Below are positions 1-9,599 of a DNA stretch of 28,106 nucleotides, one piece after another. Source of the stretch: Rhizophagus sp. LPA8_4_AMF (lineage: Eukaryota > Glomeromycota > Glomeromycetes > Glomerales > Glomeraceae); assembly GCA_021464525.1 (NCBI GenBank), contig JADRCO010000692.1, positions 1 to 28,106 on the forward strand, in the 5' to 3' direction. Both the position numbers and the translations under genes were made by a program. Within the stretch, counting starts at the first letter, position 1; each line of letters begins with the position of its first letter. Under the pieces are notes generated by a model, which made no database searches, was not told the origin of the DNA, and was given only the letters and a program-made list of their open reading frames with translations.

Positions 1-119
1 ATTTTTTTTTTTTTTTTTTTTTTTTTTTGAGAAAACTGTTTTGTCTTTGATTATTTCTACTTTCATTTCGCTCGATAATAAAGAAATTTGAGAAACATAT
101 AAAATATACATAAAGTAAA

Positions 120-286
120 CCCTGTAAAAAAAGTCTTATATTCATTCCATCTTTTTTTCATAAAAGGCTAATTACTCCGGAATTAATAACCTTATATTAC
201 GGAATTTATCGAATTATTAACATTTTCCGTGAATGGATTCGTGAAAGGAGTTTTTACAGAAATAACGGATAAAATTTTTTATAGCG
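120..286 (+). mobile_element. Small non-autonomous DNA transposon, copy 1
   Basis: It begins CCCTGTAAAAAAAGTC and ends with TTTTTTATAGCG, flanked by AAA on both sides. The reverse complement of 4633-4731 has the same ends and the same inner blocks (ATTCCATCTTTTTT and GTTTTTACAGAAATAACGG). This copy carries about 70 bp of extra interior. The ends form imperfect terminal inverted repeats (CCCTRTAAAAAA). It has no coding capacity. The superfamily is uncertain: a 3-bp duplication would suit PIF/Harbinger, but AAA/TTT is not the usual target. Confidence 0.6.
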
Positions 287-509
287 AAATATATGTAAAT
301 TTTATGTTGCAGCACTAAATATATATAAAATACATAGGATTTTAATGGTGTTGAACACTAAAATTGAATCTCTTGAAACGCGACGATTATTAATTATTAA
401 TAAATATAGATGATATATTTTTTTTAATAAATATTGTTACGCAAAACAAACGGGATACGTGATTCTTCACTAATTTAAAAAGACTAAAGACTAAAAAGTA
501 TATCTGATA

Positions 510-526
510 TAGTCCGCTCCGGACTA
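510..526. promoter_or_regulatory. Everted CCG-N3-CGG palindrome upstream of the first Hsp70-like gene
   Basis: TAGTCCG and CGGACTA are perfect 7-bp inverted arms around CTC. Fungal Zn2Cys6 regulators are known to bind paired CGG triplets, including everted pairs. The site lies about 400 bp upstream of the start codon, is repeated intact in the second tandem copy, and is followed by a TGTGATCACA palindrome at about 543-552. Its role is inferred. Confidence 0.35.
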
Positions 527-628
527 GATTAGCTAGCTTTATTGTGATCACATTCAATCACATTCACAACATTTCGTAATTGTTTGTTGAACTATTGGTA
601 CTCAAATTTCTATAAATATACGTTAAAG

Positions 629-770
629 ACCATTGTTTCCATTTTAGAAATGAAGAAAGGTTATTGATACCCTTAAACGAATTTTATGAATGAAATTTAG
701 AAATTCAATGAATAAACCTATCCTTACTCGTACAACCTAAAATGAAACAAAGAAATGTGGTTAAATCGAT
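629..770 (+). promoter_or_regulatory. Shared Hsp70-like promoter block, copy 1
   Basis: The block runs from ACCATTGTTTCCATTTTAG through TTTATGAATGAAATTTAG to GTGGTTAAATCGAT. It lies about 300 bp upstream of the start at 931. Related blocks, always in plus-strand orientation, lie at 5641-5788, 13316-13460, 16043-16200, 21012-21197 and 26707-26825, each beside an Hsp70-like gene or relic. Conservation outside coding sequence suggests a control region or an unannotated 5' UTR exon. Confidence 0.5.
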
Positions 771-930
771 AAATAAAATATGATTTTTATTTTGTAGATT
801 GTTCAGATAAAAAATTTGGTTAAAATACAATTAGAAATATTATCGGAAATATCGAATATCATAAATTTTATATAAATACTGTATGAGCGTTCATATTTTA
901 CGAATTTCAATCCGTTAATTATTGAACATA

Positions 931-3055
931 ATGTCGTGGTTAAACGAAATCCGAGTTATAGTTGGTCTAGGTATAAATATAAAAATAATTAAAGAAATTG
1001 TCATTTTGAATTTTTTCAGCTCTAAACTAATTAAATATACCATAATGTGAATTCATAGATTTCGGAACAACCTATTCGGTAATTTATATAGTTTTAGCAT
1101 GTTATTATTATTGATATGACATGTATATATATATATATATATATTTTTTGTAGGGATTTTCTTTATTTCATGTTGATGATGATGATATCGGAAATATCAA
1201 GACGAATAGTGAATGGCCGGGAGAGTTAGGAAAATTTAAGACAAATACAGTACTTCAATATAAAGATGATTTTGAAGAGGTTGATTTATGGGGTTATCCG
1301 GCCTTATATAAGAAACCTAATAGGAGAAGCGGATATGGTGAAACAAGACCTGTAGAATTGTTTAAATTACATTTGGGTAATTGTTTGGAAAAGTTTAAAC
1401 CAAAATTTCCCGGATCATTAACTTATAAACAAGCAATTACCGATTATCTTTGTAAAATTGGAGAGGTAAATAAATAACTGGTTCTTTACATATTAAATGA
1501 ATCATATTATAAAATTCTCTAATTTTATCTATTTTAATTAATAAAGTTGATTAAAGAAACCATTCCTAAATACTGGACTGGTATTGACTTTATGGAACAT
1601 ATACTTTTGGTTCTTACTGTACCGGCTGAATATTCAGAAAATGATAAAGCTATAATGAGAGAATGTACATTCAATGCTGGATTAATTAGTGACAAACGTT
1701 CGGAAAGTTTGCAATTTACAACTGAACGTACGTTTAATTTTGTTTATTTTGATTATATTATGAATTTATGATGAAATATTAATGTTAATATTTTTAAAAC
1801 GAATCTAGCTGAAGCTGCGGCAATCTATTGTATGTATAATAGCTTAAAGGAATACAAACTTACAGAGCCCGGAAGTATGTTTATATATATTTATTATGTA
1901 TGTTTGCCAATTTAATTTATTGATACTATTGATTACTCATTTCTGTCTGATCAAAAAGCAACTTTCATGATCGTCGACTGTGGAGGCGGCACAGTAGATT
2001 TAACAACACGCAAATTATTAGAAGACGACCAGTTGAGCGAAGTCACCGAACGGGCAGGAGACTTTTGCGGGAGTACTTTCATTGATAAAGAATTTATTGA
2101 ACTACTTAAACGTGAAGTTGGAAATGAAGCTGTAGATTTGTTAGAGGAAAGGCATTATGGTCAATTGCAATATTTAGTTCAAGAATTTTGCCAAAATGTT
2201 AAATTACCATTCACTGGAAATAATCCAGATTTTAGTTACGAAATTGATCTTGAAGAAATTTCTCCTGCGTTATTACAATATGTTAATGGTTCAAAGTGGG
2301 ATTTAATGGAAGAAAAAGAATGGATTATTGGACTTGATTTTAATACCATTAAATCCATGTTTGATCCTATTATTGATAGGATTATAAGAATGACTCAAGT
2401 TCAGTTAGACAACTCTTCTGATAAATGTTCTGCAATATTTTTAGTTGGAGGTTTCGGTCAATCCAGATATTTACAGGAAAGAATCGAAAAAGTATTCAGT
2501 CATTTAGTAAAAAATATCTCAATTCCAAATCAACCTATTGCGGCAATTGTACGTGGCGCAGCAATCTACGGAAAAAGTTTACAAATGTCGAGAAATTTGA
2601 AGAACATGAGTAATTCAAAATGTGTTATCGCAACTCGAGTATTGAATCATACGTTCGGAATAAAATTACATCATGTATGGAATCCATTTGGAGATCCAAT
2701 AAATCGACTTACAGCTAATGGAAGAATTGCTAAATTTTGCTGTATTGTAGAACGTAAAACCGAAGTTACAATTGATCAAGAATTCAAAGTTAAGGAAGTG
2801 TTTCCCATTTATTCAAATCAAACACAATTACGCTTTGAAATATTTTATACAAAGAAACAGAGTGCTGATTATTGTGATGAACCTGGCATGAAACTGCTTG
2901 GGAACTTACTTATCGACCTTCCCGACGTGCATTTAGGAAATAATAGGCCTTGTACATTTTGCTTATCATTTGGTGATATGGAAATTAAAGCTAGAGCATT
3001 TAACCAAACAACCGGGCAACATTATCAAACCAAGTTTGAATTAAATGATTTTTAA
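931..3055 (+). CDS. HSPA12-type Hsp70-like ATPase, plus-strand copy 1
   Basis: Six exons join in frame to 571 residues: 931-970, 1059-1078, 1154-1465, 1547-1727, 1809-1874 and 1959-3055. All junctions are GT-AG and agree with the two other plus-strand paralogues. The actin-like ATPase core shows phosphate loop 1 (DFGTTYSG, residues 14-21), VPAEYSENDKAIMREC, TTEPEAAAIYC, phosphate loop 2 (VDCGGGTVDL, about 212-221) and the adenosine motif FLVGGFGQSRYL (about 367-378). A divergent C-terminal domain replaces the DnaK substrate domain and carries the family block YCDEPGMKLLG. The family is expected to be cytosolic, hydrolyse ATP and act in chaperone-like or signalling roles; the target is unknown. 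The ATG follows TTGAACATA, a context shared with the other plus copies. It lacks two 3' introns found in the minus-strand paralogues. The pieces 1547-1771 and 1967-3055 are exons of this one gene. Confidence 0.88.
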
Positions 3056-3621
3056 ATTATATTACTTATGAATTAGTTAAACTAATAAATTCTTATAATA
3101 AATGTTACGAAAAATTGATGTTACGTGAAAATCAGGTGATAGACAGGTGATAGATGGTGATTAGGTTGATATTTAGGAAGATTTATTTTATTAAATTAAT
3201 TAATTATTTTATTATTATTATTTATTTTATTGTTATTTTTATATTTGTAATATACAGTACATAATTAACAGGACAATATGTGTTAAATATCATTGAGAAT
3301 TTATTAGATTTATTAAGTTAGATATATATTTTCTTTAAACATATGTATCATTGTTGTATAAGCCCCGCGTATTTAGATTCCCAAAATGTATGAAAGTATG
3401 GGCGAATTTAAGTACAATGCCGATGGAGATCTAGATTTTTTTTTTTTACCGATCACTAGATGGAATTTATTTATAAAAAGTATCTTTTGTAGCGATAGTA
3501 GAAGGATGTCATGTAATTAATCAATAAAAACCGATATTTGTCAATCGTTCTCTAATCTCCTTTTTTGCACTATTCGTATATCATTTGAATTTCCAACTCA
3601 AATTTATCCTTTCCTATAAAT
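3056..3621. other. Intergenic, no gene seen
   Basis: AT-rich 3' flank of the first Hsp70-like gene. A short run of imperfect AGGTGATAGA/TGGTGAT repeats lies at about 3135-3165. AATAAA-like signals occur near 3084 and 3520. No reading frame or RNA gene is supported. Confidence 0.5.
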
Positions 3622-4215
3622 AGGGATGGTAAAGTCCTAGGTCCTGGACCTAAAGACCTGGTCCTAGGACCTGGTCTGCAGATCTTTAGGTCCAAATTTT
3701 GGACCAGAAGTGGACCAGGTCCTAAAAAGTCTTAGCCAATAAAGTATCAATATATATTAGATAGAACTCAAACATTAAATAAATAGGTCATAAGAGATCT
3801 AAAAAAATGCACTGCAATAGTACTGCAATATTGCAGTGCAATTTTTATATTATTAAATCAATATAAAAAGTGAGTTGCGATATTGCGATTCACTTTTTTC
3901 ATATAGAATCAATATAAAAAAGTGAATCGTAATACCGCAAGTCACATTTTTATATAGAATCAATATAAAAAAGTGAATCGTAATACCGCAGTCCGCAACT
4001 CACTTTTTTTATATAGAGTCAATATAAAAAAGTGAATCACAATATCGCAACTCACTTTTTTTTTATATTTATAATCACTAACATCTATAATCATTTATTA
4101 GTTATCACTAGATCCATAAAATGGACCAGGTCCTGGACCAGATCCACAGGTCCAATCAATAGGACTCATAAGTCCCAGGACCAGGACCGGACCAGGACCA
4201 ACCTAACCATCCCTA
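3622..4215. mobile_element. hAT-like non-autonomous transposon with 8-bp target duplication
   Basis: The ends are TAGGGATGGT and ACCATCCCTA (the right end carries one extra A, reading TAACCATCCCTA). An exact 8-bp duplication, CCTATAAA, flanks it at 3614-3621 and 4216-4223. An 8-bp duplication with AGGGATGG-type ends is characteristic of the hAT superfamily. Inside each end are many GGTCC/GGACC copies, like the subterminal repeats hAT transposases bind. The centre is a tandem hairpin repeat. There is no transposase, so a full-length relative would have to move it. The perfect target duplication suggests a fairly recent insertion. The short open frame at 4032-4229 is transposon sequence, not a gene. 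Confidence 0.88.
3856..4070. repeat. Tandem hairpin repeat inside the hAT-like element, four units
   Basis: Four units start AATCAATATAAAAA (the fourth AGTCAATATAAAAA) at 3856, 3907, 3958 and 4017. They are 51, 51, 59 and about 54 bp long. Each pairs an AAAAAGTGAATCG-type arm with a CAACTCACTTTTTT-type arm, so each unit can fold on itself. Confidence 0.7.
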
Positions 4216-4510
4216 CCTATAAACCCTAGTATCTTAACTGATTTGCATATATTTTTGTTGTGAATTGGTCGCTACAGACGCGCCGAGAGAGGCAGTTCCG
4301 ACAGACAATTCCAGAGATATTCGACTAACTTGTTAACCTACCCATATTCCACTTTACGTTTATCACCCCTTTTAGGTTGTAACATACGCAAGCTTTAAAT
4401 GGTTTAATAAATGAAATTTTTTTTTTTGTAAAAACCCTAGCTTTTCATAATAATCACTGCTAGATATCTGTATTGATTTCTTTAGTTTTTTTTTTGAAAT
4501 GATTGTTAAA

Positions 4511-4602
4511 GCATAAGTGTATATTTTTACGTTTCTCCATATCACCAATCGTCATCATTGGAACATAAAAAATTCTTTTACTAAGTTATCAACTTCTTTA
4601 CG
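4511..4602 (-). pseudogene. Fragment of the coiled-coil protein gene
   Basis: GCATAAGTGTATATTTTTACGTTTCTCC and CTAAGTTATCAACTTCTTTA match 23771-23866, part of the C-terminal domain of the coiled-coil gene, in the same strand sense. About 90 bp survive with several gaps. It lies downstream of the first plus-strand Hsp70-like gene, as the intact coiled-coil gene lies downstream of the last one. Confidence 0.6.
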
Positions 4603-4632
4603 TAATATTTGAGTCGATTCTAGGGTCTATTT

Positions 4633-4731
4633 CCCTATAAAAAATTTTATCCGTTATTTCTGTAAAAACTCTGTAAGCCTTTTACGGAAAAAAGATGGAA
4701 TATAAAACTCGGATCGACTTTTTTTACAGGG
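4633..4731 (-). mobile_element. Small non-autonomous DNA transposon, copy 2
   Basis: A shorter, inverted relative of 120-286. The ends are CCCTATAAAAAA and TTTTTTTACAGGG, flanked by TTT at 4630-4632 and 4732-4734. The GTTATTTCTGTAAAAAC and AAAAAGATGGAATAT blocks match copy 1 in reverse complement. It is 99 bp long and has no coding capacity. Confidence 0.62.
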
Positions 4732-5419
4732 TTTAAATCCAGCCTTCCTGTATCGTCTTTAATTATGCAATTCTTTAATTATTCACATGTGAATATTTGA
4801 CACATCTTTCCATCCAAAATCTGAAGAAACTCTTGATTACTAAGTAATAATTTTTGCATTTTTTTTTTTGAGAAGGCTGTTTTGTCTTTGATTATTTAGA
4901 TGCAATTTCTACTTCCATTTCGCTCGATAATATAACTCTTTATTCTCTCACTTTACGAATTGTTTCCTTGCCAATGAATTTATTAAACAAAAAATAGACA
5001 TAATATAAGATCGTTTAACTGACTTCGTTTGCAAATTGGCATTTCAACACAATGACATTAAATTTTTTTTTTTTTTGTAATTCAAACATCTTACTAACAT
5101 AAAATAAATCGACTTTACTGATGTTTTCACAAAAGCTATGGCTTAAATTAAACAAGTTATTATAGTTAAAGAATTTAGTTAATGCTGTTCTTTTTATACT
5201 GCAAATAATTCAAAATAAAGAGAAATACGTAAAGTTTATGTTGCAGCATTAAATATATATAACTTAATATATACTGTATATATATATATATATTAATGGT
5301 GTTGAACACCCCGCTTAGTAAAATTGAAACTCTTGAACGCGACGATTATTAATTATTAATAAATGATGGCAGGTAATTTATAGATTTATTTAAAATACTT
5401 CGGCCTTAACGTAATGTGA

Positions 5420-5510
5420 GGTGTACGTACATCCTACCAGAGTTTAGGAGTTATGCACTTGCACGTGATAGCATCAACTCCGGCCAGTTTGTACGTTAAT
5501 ATCGTACACC
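5420..5510. repeat. 91-bp nested hairpin present only in tandem copy 2
   Basis: The outer arms are GGTGTACG (5420-5427) and CGTACACC (5503-5510). A separate inner stem pairs GGAGTTATGC (5447-5456) with GCAT and AACTCC (5471-5481, one bulged C) around a loop containing CACGTG. The first tandem copy lacks it. It is either a tiny inverted-repeat transposon or a structured insertion. No target duplication was recognised. Confidence 0.5.
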
Positions 5511-5531
5511 CACCGACCGTAGAAAAGTATA

Positions 5532-5548
5532 TAGTCCGCTCCGGACTA
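5532..5548. promoter_or_regulatory. Everted CCG-N3-CGG palindrome, second copy
   Basis: The same TAGTCCG-CTC-CGGACTA site as at 510-526, about 420 bp upstream of the second Hsp70-like start. It stayed intact although the sequence on its left side differs between the tandem copies. Confidence 0.35.
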
Positions 5549-5640
5549 GATTAGCTAGCTTTATTGTGATCACATTCACAACATTTCGTAATTGTTTGTT
5601 GAACTATTGGTACTCAAATTTCTATAAATATACGTTAAAG

Positions 5641-5788
5641 ACCATTGTTTCCATTTTAGAAATGAAGAAAGGTTATTGATACCCTTAAACGAATTTTATG
5701 AATGAAATTTAGAAATTCAATGAATAAACCTATATTATCCTTACTCGTACAACCTAAAATGAAACAAAGGAATGTGGTTAAATCGATA
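5641..5788 (+). promoter_or_regulatory. Shared Hsp70-like promoter block, copy 2
   Basis: Nearly identical to 629-770, with the same ACCATTGTTTCCATTTTAG start and GTGGTTAAATCGAT end. It lies 325 bp upstream of the start at 5966. Confidence 0.5.
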
Positions 5789-5965
5789 ATATAATATGAT
5801 TTTACTTGTATTTTATTTTGTAGATTGTTCAGATAAAAAATTTGACTAAAATATAATAAGAAATATTATCGGATATATCGGATAACATAAATTTTATATA
5901 AATATTGTATGATCGTTCATATTTACGAATTTCAATCCGTTAATTATTTTGTAACTTTGAACATA

Positions 5966-8082
5966 ATGTCGTGGTTAGAAGAAATCCGAGTTATAGTTGG
6001 TCTAGGTATAAATATAAAAATATTAAAGAAATTGTCATTTTGATTTTTTTTCAGCGATAAACTAATTAATTATACCATAATGTGAATTCATGATAGATTT
6101 CGGAACAACCTATTCGGTAATTTATATAGTTTTAGCATGTTAATATTAGAATTGATATGACGAGTATATATATATATTTTTTTTTTTTGTAGGGATTTTC
6201 TTTATTTCATGTTGACGATGATGATATCGGAAATATCAAGACGAATAGTGAATGGCCGGGAGAGTTAGGAAAATTTAAGACAAATACAGTACTTCAATAT
6301 AAAGATGATTTTGAAGAAGTTGAATTATGGGGTTATCCGGCCTTATATAAGAAACCTAATAGGAGAAGCGGAAATGGTGAAACAAAACCTGTGGAATTGT
6401 TTAAATTACATTTGGGTAATTGTTTGGAAAAGTTCAAACCAAAATTTCCCGAACCATTAACTTATAAACAAGCAATTGCCGATTATCTTTGTAAAATTGG
6501 AGAGGTAAATAAATAATCGAACTAAATAATCTATTTTAGCTTTAATATTCGCTAATTTATTTATTTTAATTAATAAAGTTGATTAAAGAAAGCATTCCTA
6601 AATACTGGACTGGTATTGACTTTATGGAACATATTCTTTTGGTTCTTACTGTACCGGCTGAATATTCAGAAAATGATAAAGCTATAATGAGAGAATGTGC
6701 ATTCAATGCTGGATTAATTAGTGACAAACGTTCGGAAAGATTGCAATTTACAACTGAACGTACGTTTAATTTTGTTTATTTTGATTATATTATAAATTTA
6801 TGATGAAATATTAATGTTAATATTTTTAAACCGAATGTAGCTGAAGCTGCGGCAATCTATTGTATGTATAGTAGCTTAAAGGAATACAAACTTACAAAGC
6901 CCGGAAGTATGTTTATATATTTATTAAGTATGCTTGCCAATTTAATTTATTGATACTATTGATTACTCATTCCTGTCTGATCAAAAAGCAACTTTCATGA
7001 TCGTCGACTGTGGAGGCGGCACAGTAGATTTAACAACACGCAAATTATTAGAAGACGACCAGTTGAGCGAAGTCACCGAACGGGCAGGAGACTTTTGCGG
7101 GAGTACTTTCATTGATAAAGAATTTATTGAACTACTTAAACGTGAAGTTGGAAATGAAGCTGTAGATTTGTTAGAGGAAAGGCATTATGGTCAATTGCAA
7201 TATTTAGTTCAAGAATTTTGCCAAAATGTTAAATTACCATTCACTGGAAATAATCCAGATTTTAGTTACGAAATTGATCTTGAAGAAATTTCTCCTGCGT
7301 TATTACAATATGTTAATGGTTCAAAGTGGGATTTAATGGAAGAAAAAGAATGGATTATTGGACTTGATTTTAATACCATTAAATCCATGTTTGATCCTAT
7401 TATTGATAGGATTATAAGAATGACTCAAGTTCAGTTAGACAACTCTTCTGATAAATGTTCTGCAATATTTTTAGTTGGAGGTTTCGGTCAATCCAGATAT
7501 TTACAGAAAAGAATCGAGAAAGAATTCAGCCATTTAGTAAAGGATATCTCAATTCCAAATCAACCTATTGCGGCAATTGTGCGTGGCGCGGCAATCTACG
7601 GAAAAAGTTTACAAATGTCGAGAAATTTGAAGAACATGAATAATGTTAAATGTGTTATCGCAAGTCGAGTATTGAATCATACGTTCGGAATTAAGTTATG
7701 TTATGAATGGAAAGATGGAGCTCCACCAGATCGACTAATAGCTGGTGGATTAATTGCTAAATTTCGCCGTATTGTAGAACGTAAAACCGAAGTTACAATT
7801 GATCAAGAATTCAAAGTTAAGGAAGTGTTTCCCATTTATTCAAATCAAACACAATTACGCTTTGAAATATTTTATACAAAGAAACAGAGTGCTGATTATT
7901 GTGATGAACCTGGCATGAAACTGCTTGGGAACTTACTTATCGACCTTCCCGACGTGCATTTAGGAAATAATAGGCCTTGTACATTTTGCTTATCATTTGG
8001 TGATATGGAAATTAAAGCTAGAGCATTTAATCAAACGAATGGTCAAAATTATCAAACCAAGTTTGAATTTAATGATTTTTAG
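5966..8082 (+). CDS. HSPA12-type Hsp70-like ATPase, plus-strand copy 2
   Basis: Six exons join to 570 residues: 5966-6005, 6097-6116, 6193-6504, 6579-6759, 6841-6906 and 6989-8082. Splice phases are identical to copy 1. All ATP-site motifs are intact: DFGTTYSG, VDCGGGTVDL, FLVGGFGQSRYL. By eye the first roughly 500 bp of exon 6 and a later run of about 250 bp match copy 1 base for base. Between them, about 135 bp encode a visibly different stretch (CYEWKDGAPPDRLIAGG against HHVWNPFGDPINRLTANG). That mosaic suggests gene conversion or local diversification. It is probably functional. The role is inferred from the family only. Confidence 0.88.
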
Positions 8083-8825
8083 GTTGCTTAATACTTATAT
8101 TTGTATCATCATTAATAAATTTATGCAAAAGTGAATAAATTCCAATTTTAATAAATGTATATGTAATATTAAAATGTAAGATTTCAATTTTTTTGTTTAA
8201 GACGTACTATATCGTAAAACATTTGTGTGGATAAGATAAACCGGAAGTCCGGAACAAATCATCGAATATTTCAAGGTTAAATACATATGATATCGACTAT
8301 GTGATGGCTAAAGTTTTGAAGCATTAGCGTTTTGAAATGAATTACTGTACCATTGTAACTATTGTATTCGTCAAATAAAATTTTATTTTAGAAACGACAT
8401 TGTGTAGAAGATAAATCACTACTAATATTTTGGCAAAAATAACACGTGATTTATACCTCATTTTTTTATTTACGTGTATGCTACATAAGAGTGAAGACAC
8501 GTAACTATTCATATGAGAATACCTAAAGTTTTAAAGTCAATTAAATTAACAAACAAAGAAAAAAATTTTCCGGTTCTAAATCTCCTTTATAACAACAAAC
8601 ATCTTATTTGAAATTTGAATCTTTATTGAGAATAGTTTAAAATACTTGTAAATAAATGGAAATTTCTTTCAGAAAAAATTTATATTCTACTCGCATACAG
8701 TCAGATATCAAAATTTATCATAAAATTAAAGTCTTAAAAATCTCTTTATCGTGAAATCTGTTATATCTCATAGTCGTTATATCAAGTTCTAAACCGTTCT
8801 GTACGATGTGTATTTTTCTTTTTGA
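8083..8825. other. Intergenic, no gene seen
   Basis: AT-rich 3' flank of the second Hsp70-like gene, unrelated to the 3' flank of the first. Stops are frequent in all frames. No mobile element with recognisable ends was found. Confidence 0.5.
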
Positions 8826-9560
8826 AACACTTGAGCATGAATTAATACACATCATCCAAATCTCGATCAATCATTGAAAAAGAACAAACTTCCACTTATA
8901 TGTCATCTCTTTATTCCAGCTTCTTCCCATAATACTTGGGTCAATCTTGGATCCATCTCATTTGAGTCCTAGGTCCTTGAATCTTTAAGCGAAATTGGAA
9001 TATTCCAATAACAGATAAATTCTCGAATTAAATCTGGCGTCATTTTCTCTGCGTATTTTCTTTTGTATAATCTTTAATCATAGACATTTATTAATCTCAG
9101 TTCTTTATTTAATTCATCTTTATTTAGAATAATGAAATAATGTTCTCGTGCCTTATCATATTCATCAAATAAAAATTCTATACTAAGAGCGATATTAACT
9201 ACTTGTCGTATTTTTATTGAATCTAATTGTTATTATGTCATTTCCAAGTGCAATTCATCCCTGTTTTTGAATTTGGCCTGAAATATTTGTTCATCATTTT
9301 AAAACGTGATGTTGTAAACCTGCTTTAATTAACGATTTTTAGATTTTTTTGGATGTAACTCTACTTACTTTTCGTAAGATTATTAACCGCATTGGAAACG
9401 ATCTTTTAGTGACGTAAATTTATAACTTAATTTGTAATTCTTCAATATCCCTTTTAAGTAGAACATACAATCATCGTCCATTTGATAATTCTTAGTAAAC
9501 CAAGCGCAGATTGATATTGAGATGTTCTTTAAACCATTTTTTTTTTTGAAAAACTCATTA
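8826..9560 (-). pseudogene. Decayed copy of the coiled-coil protein gene, C-terminal part
   Basis: Colinear with 23774-24640 of the intact coiled-coil gene, roughly residues 375 to 665. Matching blocks include CATCCAAATCTCGA, TGCTTGGGTCAAT (here ATACTTGGGTCAAT), AAGCGAAATTG and GGCAAACCATTTT-side sequence around the GATATTGAGATG block. Many indels break the frame. The 68-residue frame at 9383-9589 is the longest piece left. It sits convergent to the second plus-strand Hsp70-like gene, mirroring the intact pair at 21355-25766. Confidence 0.8.
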
Positions 9561-9599
9561 TGCCACCAATTTTTTGCCACTCCTATCACATGGTTAAAA

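Larger units (their letters stand above)
1..8082 (+). repeat. Tandem segmental duplication of about 5 kb (two copies)
   Basis: The stretch from the left edge to the end of the first Hsp70-like gene (1-3055) reappears at about 4863-8082. Matching landmarks include the poly-T run followed by a GAGAA...CTGTTTTGTCTTTGATTA block, the GCGACGATTATTAATTATTAA block, the everted CCG/CGG site, the shared promoter block and all six exons. Corresponding start codons are 5,035 bp apart. The copies differ upstream by insertions: a small transposon only in copy 1 (120-286), and a 91-bp hairpin plus about 220 bp near 4990-5210 only in copy 2. The sequence after the stop codons is unrelated. Copy 1 may begin left of the window. 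Confidence 0.85.

Noticed and set aside
660-720. Heat-shock element (GAA/TTC pentamer array) in the shared block
   Set aside because: GAA and TTC words are frequent, but spacing does not fit contiguous nGAAn/nTTCn units; in AT-rich DNA this is expected by chance.
2425-2613. 62-residue frames at 2425-2613 and 7455-7643
   Set aside because: Out-of-frame shadows of exon 6 in the two tandem Hsp70-like genes.
1967-3055. A 362-residue single-exon Hsp70-like gene starting at 1967
   Set aside because: It lacks the first phosphate loop; upstream exons join in phase and match the paralogues, so 1967 is an internal methionine of exon 6.
3856-4070. CRISPR-like array
   Set aside because: Units are directly adjacent without unique spacers and lie inside a transposon of a eukaryote.
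4032-4229. 65-residue frame on the plus strand
   Set aside because: It lies inside the hAT-like element and translates its GGACC repeats (RSWTRST-type), so it is not a gene.
3346-4400. A possible solo LTR (TG...CA-like ends, AATAAA-like signal) hosting the hAT-like element
   Set aside because: No matching target duplication for proper LTR ends, no internal retroelement sequence and no second LTR; the ends were found by choosing among several candidates.
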